A DNA stretch of 45,800 nucleotides from Spirochaetaceae bacterium. GTDB lineage: Bacteria > Spirochaetota > Spirochaetia > Treponematales > Treponemataceae. The stretch's first letter is position 1; each line of letters begins with the position of its first letter. The stretch is from contig JAGAOP010000061.1 in NCBI GenBank assembly GCA_017623685.1, forward strand, positions 1 to 45,800, given 5' to 3'. The translations under genes were made by a program, and so were the position numbers. Positions 15,705 to 24,439 of the stretch are shown piece by piece. Under the pieces are notes generated by a model that had not been told where the DNA came from, made no database searches, and saw only the letters and a list, made by a program, of their open reading frames with translations.

Positions 15705-16580
15705 ATGTCGTTTAATGTACGTGTTGAGGCTCCCGCAAAGATTAATATTGGTCTTCGGGTTTTGCCATCTCGTAAAGATGGATATCACGGCATCGAAAGT
15801 GTATTTCAAAGAATACCTTTTTATGACATATTAACAATAAGCTATTCTTCTGTAATAGGAAGAAAATGTATTGTAGACTGTAACAAAATGCTGTTACCAG
15901 AAAATAATACAGTTGCTTTAGCATATAAAGCTTTTTGTGAATTAACTGGATTTTCTGATTCGGTGTATGTTCATCTGGAAAAGCACATACCAGCAGGGGC
16001 TGGCTTAGGTGGTGGATCTTCTGATGCTGCAGCATTAGTAAATGCATTAGAGCAAGTTCATGGAGAAATTCTAACGAATGTCCAAAGAAAAGCCATAGCA
16101 GCTGCGGTTGGAAGTGACGTGTTTTTTTTTCTAGATAAAGATGCAATGAATCAAGGATGTGCGGTTGTTTCAGGACGGGGAGAAGAATTAAATGCCTTTT
16201 CTGCTAGAAAAGATATTTTCTTTATCTTGATTTGTCCTGACGTTCACAGTTCTACAAAAGAAGCGTATCAGCTTGTGGATGCTTGGTATGGCTCAGAATG
16301 GAAATGGTCTGGGTTACAGCTAGCCTCTCTTGTTGAAGAATATGTTTCTTGTGTTAAGAACTGGAGGTTTATAAACAGTTTTGAGGAACCATTAAAAGTT
16401 CGTTATCCAGAGATTGGAACTGCTATTAAGGATTTACAACATGCAGGTGCGGCTTTTGTTCAAATGTCAGGTTCTGGTTCCTCTGTGTATGGCGTATTTG
16501 ATTTGTCCGCCAAAGCTGATGAGGCCTTCTTGATGCTTTGTAAAAAGTGGAAGCATTGTTATTTATTTGCTTCCTCCTGA
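15705..16580 (+). CDS. ispE: 4-diphosphocytidyl-2-C-methyl-D-erythritol kinase
   Basis: GHMP kinase of the non-mevalonate (MEP) isoprenoid pathway. N-terminal APAKINIGLRV with Lys12 and DGYHGIESVF are typical, the ATP loop PAGAGLGGGSSDAA is at 96-109, and the late MSGSGSSVYGVF closes the fold. Length is 291 residues. Its presence implies the MEP route to isoprenoids. Transcribed from its own strong promoter; spoVG follows 46 nt later. Confidence 0.94.
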   Translation: MSFNVRVEAPAKINIGLRVLPSRKDGYHGIESVFQRIPFYDILTISYSSVIGRKCIVDCNKMLLPENNTVALAYKAFCELTGFSDSVYVHLEKHIPAGAGLGGGSSDAAALVNALEQVHGEILTNVQRKAIAAAVGSDVFFFLDKDAMNQGCAVVSGRGEELNAFSARKDIFFILICPDVHSSTKEAYQLVDAWYGSEWKWSGLQLASLVEEYVSCVKNWRFINSFEEPLKVRYPEIGTAIKDLQHAGAAFVQMSGSGSSVYGVFDLSAKADEAFLMLCKKWKHCYLFASS

Positions 16581-16626
16581 TTTATGGTTTTTAAACAGGG
16601 TTTGCTTTGCATAGAGGAGGATTTAT

Positions 16627-16900
16627 ATGAAGATTACGGAAGTAAGAATTCGTAAGCTTGGTTCAGAGGGCAAGTTAAAGGCTTATGCAGCTGTTACTTT
16701 TGATGAATGTTTTGTTGTCCATAACATAAAGGTTATTGACGGTAAAGCAGGTTTGTTTGTCGCTATGCCAAGCAGAAAAAAACATGGATGGCGAATATAT
16801 GGATGTAGCTCATCCAATTAGTCCTGATTTTAGGACAGAACTTCAAGAGGCTATTATTGAAGCCTATAATGTTGAAGTTTCTAAAGAATTAGGTAATTAA
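16627..16900 (+). pseudogene. spoVG: SpoVG-family RNA/DNA-binding regulator, frameshifted in an A7 run
   Basis: The first 50 residues ([12 protein letters not shown]... to FVAMPSRK) are SpoVG. At a run of seven A (16776-16782) the frame is lost and a stop comes at 16819-16821. In the next frame the expected end continues: [16 protein letters not shown], then an alpha-helical tail to the TAA at 16898-16900. Removing one A gives an unbroken SpoVG of 90 residues, the usual size. The ribosome site (GAGGAGG) is strong and codon use is intact on both sides. Possible causes are a sequencing or assembly error, a recent mutation, or slippage on the A run. SpoVG is a conserved regulator in spirochaetes and Firmicutes, so an intact product would be expected. 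Confidence 0.88.
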
Positions 16901-16922
16901 AGAGGTTTTACCTCTATAATTT

Positions 16923-16995
16923 TGGGACGTCGTCAAGTGGTAAGACAACGGCTTTTGGTGCCGTCATTCCGCAGGTTCGAATCCTGCCGTCCCAG
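16923..16995 (+). tRNA. tRNA-Gln (anticodon UUG)
   Basis: A 7-bp acceptor stem TGGGACG/CGTCCCA (16923-16929 with 16988-16994) and discriminator G16995. The anticodon stem ACGGC/GCCGT encloses the loop TTTTGGT with anticodon TTG at 16955-16957. The T arm contains GGTTCGAATCC. CCA is not encoded. A TATAAT at 16915-16920 is too close to serve as its promoter, so it is probably processed from a spoVG transcript. Confidence 0.95.
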
Positions 16996-17061
16996 TTCAT
17001 TATAAATAGAGTAGTTTTTTTCCGCTTCTCTATGGAATTTGTGTAAAAAGGAGTTCCTAGA

Positions 17062-17619
17062 ATGGATCAGTTAGTTGTGAATGCCGTTTCTCGTACAGAG
17101 ACAGGAAAGCGTGCTGCTAAAAAATTACGGGAAAAAGGACGGCTTCCCGCTGTTGTTTATAATTCAAAAGGCGAATCTACTTTGATTGATGTTGATGAAG
17201 CCGAATTCACAAAGGTTTGGAAATCTGCAACAAAAAGTACCCTTATTGATTTGAAAATTGATGGTAAAGATGGAAATAAGGTTTTTATAAAAGATACAGA
17301 ATATGATATTAAAACCGATAAAAATCTTCATGTTGACTTTCATGCTGTAAATATGGATAAAGAACTTAGAATGAATATGAAGGTTCTTTTTTCTGGAAGC
17401 CCAGTTGGAGTACGCGAAGGTGGATATCTTACAACACATCTTCCGCAGATTACAATTCAGTGTTTACCAAAGGATTTGCCTGTTAGAATTTCTGCTGATA
17501 TTACAGAGTTGGGAATTGGACAAAGCTATAAAGTTAAAGATTTAAAATTAGGAGATGGCGTTAAGATTTTGACTAATGCAGATTCTCTTTTGGCAAGTGT
17601 TGCTGCTCCTAAACGTTAA
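17062..17619 (+). CDS. rplY: 50S ribosomal protein bL25, CTC/TL5 long form
   Basis: A 185-residue 5S rRNA-binding protein. The N-terminal L25 domain opens with a SRTETGKRAAKKLREKGRLPAVVY stretch (given here across residues 10-33), and the C-terminal TL5 beta domain ends in KDLKLGDGVKI. The long form corresponds to the general-stress protein Ctc of Bacillus. AAAAAGGAG lies 8 nt before the ATG. A clear terminator follows. Confidence 0.93.
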   Translation: MDQLVVNAVSRTETGKRAAKKLREKGRLPAVVYNSKGESTLIDVDEAEFTKVWKSATKSTLIDLKIDGKDGNKVFIKDTEYDIKTDKNLHVDFHAVNMDKELRMNMKVLFSGSPVGVREGGYLTTHLPQITIQCLPKDLPVRISADITELGIGQSYKVKDLKLGDGVKILTNADSLLASVAAPKR

Positions 17620-17643
17620 TTATAGATATTTTTATCTTTCAAG

Positions 17644-17676
17644 AAGGCTGTTAGGTTTTTCTTAACAGCCTTTTTT
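17644..17676 (+). terminator. Rho-independent terminator after rplY
   Basis: A perfect 10-bp stem AAGGCTGTTA/TAACAGCCTT (17644-17653 with 17663-17672) with a 9-nt loop, running into a row of T. Confidence 0.88.
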
Positions 17677-17731
17677 ATTTAATAATTATTTTAGTTTGCA
17701 TAGTGAATTTTTATATACTAACATTTAGTAT

Positions 17732-20305
17732 ATGAATAAATATTTTCCTTTTTGTATAGCTTTGCTTAATTTAGTAATTTTTTTTCTTTCTTGTTCTTCT
17801 TGTGCAGTAAAGCCAACTTCCTCAATTCTTACGCTAGAAAATTTTCAATTTGAAAAATCTATTCCTTTGGAGGTTGCTAAAGACCAGAATGTGAACGGAA
17901 TATTTCCAGAGCAAGTTTATATTAAAACTCTTACTCAAACTTTTTCACGGGATTATCAATTTTGTCTTCAAAATGGATTGATTTATTACAAATCAATGCC
18001 TGATGCAAAATATTTTAATTCTGGAATAGAAGAAAATTTTTGGCAACCTGTAAATGGTGTAGGATTACCTTATTCTTCAAAAGATAAAAATTTTCCCTTT
18101 GTAAAAGAAATTGTAGAGATTTCCGCAGACGCAGATTCATTATTTGCCTTTGATTCAGAAGGAAGAATGTATCAGATGTTTACCAACGATTTAGGTCCAG
18201 GTCTGCCCTTTGTGTGGTTATATGCCTTCGGTTGGCCAGAAAAGATTCAGTTGGTACAAAATCAAAATGTATTGAATAAACGTGCTTGGGCTTCTGGAGC
18301 TAGAAGACAAGACGTTTTGTGGCATGAAGATATTTTTGGAAATCCTCATCATTATGGAGCTATGGGAATAGAAACAATTTATTTTTTACAAGAAGATGGT
18401 CAAGGGATTCGTTTTACTGATTCTGGATTACCAGCTGATTTTAGTAGAAGTATTTTAGGTCCAGAAAGGGGTTCGTTTATAGCGGAAAATCTCAGTGCTA
18501 GTGCTTCTACTATGTTTGTTATAAATAAGGCAGGAACTATGTATACCCGACTAGCAGATTTTGATACCTTAGGCTGTGATCCCATGTTTTTTAAGTATAC
18601 TTACGAAAAATTGCCACAAAAATATGAAGGTTGGCAATATTTATCTAATTACTCACCTTGGGGGCTACCCTCTGAACCTTGGCTAAAACAGCCTAATATT
18701 CCACTGGAGGGAAAAGCTAGATTAACTAAACATATAACAATTTTACAAAATGGTAGAGGAAATGATAGTAGAGAACTTAGGGTTGCAGGCTTAAATAAGG
18801 AGGGCAAAACTGGTTATTATTCAAAGCAGATTTCGCTTAAAAATTCAACAGATTGGCATTTTGTTCCAGTGGAACTTTATTTTTCCGAAGAAAGTTTTTT
18901 GCCTGTAACTGTAGAAGGCATTCCAAAGGAGATACAAGATAATCTTTACGGTGAAAAACAAGAATTCTCATATGTTGGGAAGATTTGGAAAAATGGTACA
19001 GAAATACAAGGGGTAAAATGTTCAATTCCTGATTTGCCTCTTAGTGAAGGGCAGTGTACTTTGGAAATTGCATATAAGGATGAAGTTAAAAAAATTATTG
19101 TTCATCCGGTGGAAATATGGTCTTATATGTTTAGGAATAATCCTGGGTTTGATGGTACTTCAAAAAACTTTTTTATTACTTTTGAATTTCAAGAAGATGT
19201 GTTGAATTCACAATATCCTGAGTTTAGTAATTTGTTAAAGGATATTTTTGCAAAGAAAAATAAGGTTTTGTTTTCAAGTTTAGCTATAGGAACGGACAAT
19301 TTTTTTAGAATAAAAGTAACTGATACAAAATATATTTCAGGTACAGAAGAAAGTATAAATATTGCAAGTCTTCCTCAGTTGAAAAAAAATGAATTTACTT
19401 TTTTTCTAGTGAATAAGGATGTAGCATTAGACGAGGATACATCTGTAAATTTTTTTTATTTTGAGCAACCTTCATTACTTCAGTATAATTCTGCCACATT
19501 GCAAATTAAAAGTGGAACTACCTTTACAATAGAAAATCGAGGTGTCTTGGATAGGGCTATAGTTGAAAATCAAAAATATAAAGAAATGTTAAAAAAGGAG
19601 TTAGCCATATATAAAAAGTACGCATCCAAGGCAAAAATTTCACGATGGGGTTACGGAGTAGCGGATTTATTTACAACTGTTACTTTGTTAAATCAAATTA
19701 ACTATCCTAAGATTAAAAATATTACCAGTTATGGAGATGTTATTATGGAACAAAATGCAAAAAAATACGAATCCTTTTCAAAGACAAGTTCGTGGCTATA
19801 TGCGCATTTAATTGAATTGTTGGATTTAAGAATCGACGTATATAAAAAAATTCAACAAGAAGTTTCAAAAAATAATTATGCAAAAATACCAATTAACTTA
19901 AAAGATAATTTTGTAGATTATTATGTATACGATGGAGATATTCCCTTGAATATTTCAGGAAAAAGTCAGTTTTCAAAAAACACTGATGCTTTAATGAAAC
20001 TTTTGCCTGATTCACCCTCTTTTCCTGGTTTTATAATTGAATTACAGGATAATAGTTTTATTCTTGTAGAATTACAAAATTCTGCTAAAGAATTATTTAA
20101 TCTGTACGGAAAACCAAAAGAAGATTGGAATCTTAGGCTAGATTTGATATATTATGTTTTTAACACTTCTGATGTGTTAGCTGAAGATGTTTCTTTGACC
20201 AAGGGAAAAAAGGGAAGATTTTATTGGAATGGAAAATCTATAAAAGTTATCGGAAAAGAAAGCTTTTTTACAGAAAAAATATTATTTGAAGCTAATTTAG
20301 AATAA
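17732..20305 (+). CDS. Large putative lipoprotein of unknown function with propeller-like repeats
   Basis: An 857-residue exported protein with a signal peptide ending FFLSC (C21; C24 is an alternative), a spirochaete-type lipobox. Two segments, about 130-172 and 254-295, resemble each other: (I/L)SA.A..(L/M)F....(E/A)G.MY, then LG and a Trp/Phe-rich strand. A weaker copy lies near 212-236. This pattern suggests beta-propeller blades. The C-terminal ~350 residues are Lys- and Phe-rich with no recognisable motif. No Shine-Dalgarno; a TATACT lies 12 nt before the ATG, so the leader may be very short. Its stop overlaps the T run of the gltX terminator. I do not recognise the family. Confidence 0.8.
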   Translation: MNKYFPFCIALLNLVIFFLSCSSCAVKPTSSILTLENFQFEKSIPLEVAKDQNVNGIFPEQVYIKTLTQTFSRDYQFCLQNGLIYYKSMPDAKYFNSGIEENFWQPVNGVGLPYSSKDKNFPFVKEIVEISADADSLFAFDSEGRMYQMFTNDLGPGLPFVWLYAFGWPEKIQLVQNQNVLNKRAWASGARRQDVLWHEDIFGNPHHYGAMGIETIYFLQEDGQGIRFTDSGLPADFSRSILGPERGSFIAENLSASASTMFVINKAGTMYTRLADFDTLGCDPMFFKYTYEKLPQKYEGWQYLSNYSPWGLPSEPWLKQPNIPLEGKARLTKHITILQNGRGNDSRELRVAGLNKEGKTGYYSKQISLKNSTDWHFVPVELYFSEESFLPVTVEGIPKEIQDNLYGEKQEFSYVGKIWKNGTEIQGVKCSIPDLPLSEGQCTLEIAYKDEVKKIIVHPVEIWSYMFRNNPGFDGTSKNFFITFEFQEDVLNSQYPEFSNLLKDIFAKKNKVLFSSLAIGTDNFFRIKVTDTKYISGTEESINIASLPQLKKNEFTFFLVNKDVALDEDTSVNFFYFEQPSLLQYNSATLQIKSGTTFTIENRGVLDRAIVENQKYKEMLKKELAIYKKYASKAKISRWGYGVADLFTTVTLLNQINYPKIKNITSYGDVIMEQNAKKYESFSKTSSWLYAHLIELLDLRIDVYKKIQQEVSKNNYAKIPINLKDNFVDYYVYDGDIPLNISGKSQFSKNTDALMKLLPDSPSFPGFIIELQDNSFILVELQNSAKELFNLYGKPKEDWNLRLDLIYYVFNTSDVLAEDVSLTKGKKGRFYWNGKSIKVIGKESFFTEKILFEANLE

Positions 20306-20346
20306 AAAAAGGCTGTCTTTTTAAAGTTCAAATTTCAAAGACAGCC
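20304..20346 (-). terminator. Terminator of gltX
   Basis: A perfect 10-bp stem GGCTGTCTTT/AAAGACAGCC (20311-20320 with 20337-20346). On the minus strand it runs into seven T (20304-20310). The T run overlaps the stop codon of the convergent lipoprotein gene. On the plus strand no T run follows. Confidence 0.85.
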
Positions 20347-20367
20347 CCGTGTTAAAGAAACTTTTGG

Positions 20368-21924
20368 TTAGAATTTTTCTAAAGCTTTTTTAGTACGTTC
20401 TATAGCTTTTTCTGTACCTAATATTTTTATTGAGCCAACTAAAGGAGGACTAACTCGGCTACCAGTTACAGCCATTCTAATGGGCATCATAAAATCTCCA
20501 AGTTTAATTTCAAGTTTTTCTGCTGTTTTACGAGCAAGACTGTCGGCTTCTTCTTCTTCTAAAGTTTCAATGGCTTTAATAAAGTCAATACTTGTTTCCA
20601 AAACTTCTTTTGTTTTAGCTGCATCTAGTTTTTTTGGAATAATTTGTTCTATAGGTGGAACAGCTGGTTCTGTAAACAAAAATCGTACCATTTCTGCTGA
20701 TTCATGCAAAAAGTGAAGCCGCTCTTTTATCAAAGGCATAAGTTGCATTAATTTAGCCTTTGTTTCAGAAGGGGTAAGACCTGAGGCTTCTGGTTCGCCA
20801 GAATCATTCAGTTTAACACCTGAAATTTCGTATCCTACTTTTGGTGCAGGGAAGTTTTCTGATACATTTATTGGAATAATGGCGTCACCTGTTCCTGTAA
20901 TAAAGGGAAGAGTAGCATTATATAATTCTTCGTCGCTCATAAGGCGCATATACTGTCCGTTAAACCATTCTAACTTCTTGTAATCAAAAACAGCCGGTGC
21001 TTTATTTAAATGCTCGATTTTGAATAATTTTTCGAAATCTTTTAAGTCATAAATATCACGGCCATCTTCGTAGGAACAACCTAACATAGAAACATAATTA
21101 ATTATCGCTTTTGGTAAGTAACCTCTGGCTCTAAATTCGTTTACGCTGGTAGCTCCATGTCGTTTAGATAATTTTTGCCCGTCTTGCCCCATTACCATTG
21201 GAAGATGACAAAATTGAGGTGGCTCCCAACCGAAGGCTTGATACATCAAAACGTGAAGGGGAGTTGAAGGAATCCATTCTTGAGCCCTCATAACATGAGT
21301 GATTTTCATGTAATGGTCATCCACCACATTTGCTAAGTGATATGTTGGAAATCCATCACTTTTAAGAAGGACAGGGTCAGGGTTTATATCCTCGTTTTTC
21401 CATTCAATATCCCCAAGTAAAGCGTCTGTAAATCTAGTTACTCCATCCATGGGAACCTTTAGTCGAATGACATAGGGTTTACCAGCTTCTAGATTTGTTT
21501 TTATTTCTTCGTCAGTAAGGTGACGACAGTTTCTGTCATATCCAGGAGGCATCTTATTCATAGTTTGAATGCTTCTGATACGATCTAAGCGTTCTGCATC
21601 GCAAAAACAATAATAAGCTTGACCTTTTTCCACTAACTCCATGGCGTGTTTTTTGTAAAGTTCAAATCTTTCAGATTGAACATAAGGTCCATATTCTCCA
21701 CCCTTTCTTCCACCTTCATCCCAGTCTATCCCTAGCCAAGCCATGGTATCGTATAGGTTTTGAACGTATTCTTCTCCGTAACGAGTGCGATCAGTATCTT
21801 CTAGTCGAAGAATAAATTTGCCTCCGTTAGCACGGGCAAATAAATAATTAAACAAGGCTGTGCGAACTCCACCAATATGTTGCATTCCCGTTGGTGACGG
21901 GGCGTATCGTACACGAACTTCCAC
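20368..21924 (-). CDS. gltX: Glutamate--tRNA ligase
   Basis: Charges tRNA-Glu, and tRNA-Gln too if the organism uses the amidotransferase route. The class I motifs are present: PSPTGMQHIGG near the N-terminus and KLSKRHG in the middle, with an anticodon-binding C-terminal half. I place the start at the GTG (21922-21924): AAAGGAG lies 6 nt upstream and the protein then begins MEVRVRYAPSPTG, the normal GltX start. A longer reading from 21966 would begin upstream of the ribosome site. Length 518 residues. A strong promoter and a terminator frame it as a single-gene unit. Confidence 0.96.
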   Translation of the reverse strand: MEVRVRYAPSPTGMQHIGGVRTALFNYLFARANGGKFILRLEDTDRTRYGEEYVQNLYDTMAWLGIDWDEGGRKGGEYGPYVQSERFELYKKHAMELVEKGQAYYCFCDAERLDRIRSIQTMNKMPPGYDRNCRHLTDEEIKTNLEAGKPYVIRLKVPMDGVTRFTDALLGDIEWKNEDINPDPVLLKSDGFPTYHLANVVDDHYMKITHVMRAQEWIPSTPLHVLMYQAFGWEPPQFCHLPMVMGQDGQKLSKRHGATSVNEFRARGYLPKAIINYVSMLGCSYEDGRDIYDLKDFEKLFKIEHLNKAPAVFDYKKLEWFNGQYMRLMSDEELYNATLPFITGTGDAIIPINVSENFPAPKVGYEISGVKLNDSGEPEASGLTPSETKAKLMQLMPLIKERLHFLHESAEMVRFLFTEPAVPPIEQIIPKKLDAAKTKEVLETSIDFIKAIETLEEEEADSLARKTAEKLEIKLGDFMMPIRMAVTGSRVSPPLVGSIKILGTEKAIERTKKALEKF

Positions 21925-21957
21925 AGGAAACTCCTTTGTTAAATAAGTATATTTTGT

Positions 21958-21986
21958 ATTATACAAATATTTGTTTTTAAGGTCAA
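21958..21986 (-). promoter_or_regulatory. gltX promoter
   Basis: On the minus strand TTGACC (21981-21986), 17 bp, perfect TATAAT (21958-21963). The leader of about 27 nt carries the AAAGGAG ribosome site, in contrast to the leaderless-type promoters in this window. Confidence 0.78.
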
Positions 21987-22055
21987 ATATGTGATTTTTT
22001 GCTAATTTTCAATTATAGTTTAAGTAAGTGATAAAACTTAGATGGAGAAAAATCG

Positions 22056-22721
22056 ATGAAAAAAAATCTAGTTTTTTTTATGATAATATTTTTTTTGTTT
22101 GTGTCTTGTGTCTCTACAGAAAAACTTCAAGTAATTCATGTTGAACCTTCTTCTGAACTTTATCACGGGGATATAAATATTCCTGTGATTAATGGACAAG
22201 ATGAGTTAAATATATTGGTTTCTAAAAAGGTTGGAGAATGGTTTAATCAATTTGAAAAAGAAATAATTGATTGGCAGAATACAAATATGGAAGGTGAACC
22301 TATGTTTGCCTTTTATTCTGATTGGAAAAAAACTTTGGATTCAAAATCCACTGTTAGCTTTTTGCTTTCTGCCTACAGTTTTACAGGTGGGGCAAACGGT
22401 CAGGATATGTTATATTCATTTAACTGGGATAAAGAAGAAAAAAAGATTATTAGTTTGGATCAAATATTAAAAGAAATTGTTAATCCTGCAACCCTATCAA
22501 CCTTATCCCAAGTATGCGAAAATCAGCTAAAAATGATTTTAGAAGTTCAAGAAGATGATTCCTTAGAAGAAATGATACAAGAAGGAACAAAACCAATAAA
22601 AAGCAATTTTCAAGTTTTTACTCTTTCAAAGGAAGGGGTGACTTTTTATTTTAATAAATACCAAGTGGGTCCAGGCTCTTTGGGAATACAAACAGTTTTT
22701 ATTCCTTACATAAAAAAATAA
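22056..22721 (+). CDS. DUF3298-type lipoprotein
   Basis: A 221-residue protein with a signal peptide and lipobox LFVSC (C18). The rest fits DUF3298: TGGANGQDMLYSFNWD followed by an ISLDQIL segment, and the late GVTFYFNKYQVGPGSLG ending in VFIPY. In Bacillus RsiV this domain binds lysozyme, which triggers release of SigV. Here there is no sigma-binding part, only a lipid anchor, so lysozyme sensing or inhibition at the envelope is an idea only. ATGGAGA lies 9 nt before the ATG. It converges with the next gene with 4 nt between the stop codons. Confidence 0.78.
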   Translation: MKKNLVFFMIIFFLFVSCVSTEKLQVIHVEPSSELYHGDINIPVINGQDELNILVSKKVGEWFNQFEKEIIDWQNTNMEGEPMFAFYSDWKKTLDSKSTVSFLLSAYSFTGGANGQDMLYSFNWDKEEKKIISLDQILKEIVNPATLSTLSQVCENQLKMILEVQEDDSLEEMIQEGTKPIKSNFQVFTLSKEGVTFYFNKYQVGPGSLGIQTVFIPYIKK

Positions 22722-22725
22722 AGGA

Positions 22726-23487
22726 TTATTCGCCAAAAACTTCTAGCCGATGTTTTGTTCCAAGTTCAATAAGTTGTTCTTTTAATGAAATATTTGGATT
22801 TTCTTTTGAAAAAGAGGCTAAATCGATAAGAAATCTATTCATAGAAAAATGCTGAAAAACTAAAACTTTGTCCCATAGTTTGCAGTTTTGGGTTTTGTAG
22901 GTTTTGGCAAAAACATTGCGATAGAATTCAAATAGACCTTTTCCTTTTAACTGGCTATAACCAACAAGCCAAATACTACAGGGGGAATCTTTAGCTAAGT
23001 TTTGGTGCAGTTGAATGGTTTTTTTTGCCATCCATTCTTGACTTTCTTTAATTAAGGTAGAAATTTCCTTTGAGCCATTTGTTTCTAAGTATTTTAAATG
23101 ATTTGTTTTTGCAGTATGAATTGGAGTTTTGTTTAAAATTATTGTGTTTTTTCGAAAGTCAATATTTAAACAAGGATTTTTGCAAAAAAAACCTTGTGCG
23201 ATTTTACCTGACTGACCTACAAGGTATTTTTGATTTATGGAAAGTTGTTCTGATTTTCCCGGATTGTCTCCGATAACAATAAGTTTTATTTCATCCTGGT
23301 TTGTAATCTCATCCAAGGCTGTGTTATAAACTACGGGAGTTTCAATAGGATAATCTGGAGTGTCTTTTTTACTTGCTTCTTTTTGCAAAGGAATTAAAGT
23401 GTCGCCATATAGATTTTGCCATTTGTTACATTGTTCTTTAAGTTCTTGGCGAAATTGAAGAAAACATTGCCATTGAAAATCCGTCAT
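22726..23487 (-). CDS. Putative uracil-DNA glycosylase-superfamily protein
   Basis: A 253-residue protein. IVIGDNPGKSEQ (70-81) resembles the first active-site motif of the UDG/MUG superfamily (GxNPG), followed by a QKYLVGQSGK segment as in family 4/5 enzymes (xVGxxG). LNKTPIHTAKT (118-128) sits where strand two and its Asn are found, and QHFSMNRF near 210 could be a divergent second motif (HPS type). If right, it removes damaged or deaminated bases from DNA. The match is by motif only, and a catalytic residue cannot be named. An iron-sulfur cluster of the family 4 type is not evident. Confidence 0.5.
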   Translation of the reverse strand: MTDFQWQCFLQFRQELKEQCNKWQNLYGDTLIPLQKEASKKDTPDYPIETPVVYNTALDEITNQDEIKLIVIGDNPGKSEQLSINQKYLVGQSGKIAQGFFCKNPCLNIDFRKNTIILNKTPIHTAKTNHLKYLETNGSKEISTLIKESQEWMAKKTIQLHQNLAKDSPCSIWLVGYSQLKGKGLFEFYRNVFAKTYKTQNCKLWDKVLVFQHFSMNRFLIDLASFSKENPNISLKEQLIELGTKHRLEVFGE

Positions 23488-23586
23488 TTTTTTCTCCGTG
23501 AATATTAAAAAAGTATTTTAATTATATTTTTTGTGGGAGAGCCGTAGTTTGAAAAAATTAAAAAATCAAGGATGGGTTTTCAGATT

Positions 23587-23638
23587 AAAAAGGTTTCCTT
23601 TTATTTTTATATAAAAATTTAGTTCAAAAAGGAAACCT
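23587..23638 (-). terminator. Terminator after the lipoprotein gene at 23658
   Basis: A perfect 12-bp stem AGGTTTCCTTTT/AAAAGGAAACCT (23591-23602 with 23627-23638). On the minus strand a short T run follows. Confidence 0.7.
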
Positions 23639-23657
23639 CTCTATAAAATCCTTACAG

Positions 23658-24368
23658 TTATTTTTCTATTTGTGGGTTAGAAGAACTAACAGCTGTAGAA
23701 TCAGAATTGATGATTCTATAGGTTACACGTACTGGTTGATTTGGAAAATCTTCTTGATTTTCTTTACCTACAGAAAAGAATGCCATTACACCGTCGGAAT
23801 TACCATAGCCAGCTGGAACTGTAATAGATGCAATTTTTGTATTGTTAATAAATAAGTCATAACCTTTTTCAGAAACCTTTTGAATTTTCAGTTTGTTTAC
23901 GCTGTCGTATCCACTGTTGATTGCAGAAGAAACATTCATGTATGCAGTGTTTTCTCCGTGATTTTCAATTAAGTCAATATAGGTAGAACCTTTACAAGCA
24001 AAGACAGCGTATTCTCCAGAAGTATTAATTTCAAAGCGAAGATAATCTGAAAGCCATCCATTGTCGTCTGCAGTGTAGCCAAAGACAAAACCATATCCAC
24101 TTTTTTCGTAGCCACCTGATTTTTTGAATTCTCCTTCGATCATTGTAAATTGCCCTAATTCAGGTGTTGTGAAAAAATACCCATGTTGGTCATTTCCTGC
24201 AAAAATATTTTCATCCCAATCAGTTGCAGTAGTAGATACAATAACATTTTCTACATTTTCGGTAGCAGGGGTAACTTCTTCTACTTTTTCTGTACTTTTG
24301 CAAGCAAAAAATAAAACTACGATAAAGGTTAGCATTATAAAAGTGAATAATTTAACAATATTTTTCAT
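23658..24368 (-). CDS. Putative lipoprotein with a lectin-like beta domain
   Basis: A 236-residue exported protein. The signal peptide ends LFFAC (C23). The remainder is beta-rich, with YGFVFGYTADDN, LRFEINTSGEY and NKLKIQKVSEKGYDLFINNT, the sort of pattern seen in concanavalin/jelly-roll domains (LamG or DUF1080 type). The start is the ATG at 24366-24368, with GGAG 8 nt upstream; an in-frame reading from 24428 would begin within the -35 box. It has its own promoter and terminator. Function unknown. Confidence 0.75.
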   Translation of the reverse strand: MKNIVKLFTFIMLTFIVVLFFACKSTEKVEEVTPATENVENVIVSTTATDWDENIFAGNDQHGYFFTTPELGQFTMIEGEFKKSGGYEKSGYGFVFGYTADDNGWLSDYLRFEINTSGEYAVFACKGSTYIDLIENHGENTAYMNVSSAINSGYDSVNKLKIQKVSEKGYDLFINNTKIASITVPAGYGNSDGVMAFFSVGKENQEDFPNQPVRVTYRIINSDSTAVSSSNPQIEK

Positions 24369-24399
24369 AATGTATGCTCCATTGAAATAAGATAATTCT

Positions 24400-24428
24400 A
24401 GTTTACCACAGGTTTCTTTTGAATTCAA
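24400..24428 (-). promoter_or_regulatory. Promoter of the lipoprotein gene at 23658
   Basis: On the minus strand TTGAAT (24423-24428), 17 bp, TAAACT (24400-24405). The leader of about 25 nt includes the GGAG ribosome site. Confidence 0.55.
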
Positions 24429-24439
24429 GGTAGAAAGAT

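Noticed and set aside
15742..16146. 134-codon minus-strand open frame within ispE
   Set aside because: It is fully antisense to a firmly identified kinase gene, with no motif or ribosome site.
16915..16920. TATAAT as a dedicated tRNA-Gln promoter
   Set aside because: It lies 2 nt before the tRNA, so transcription would start inside the tRNA.
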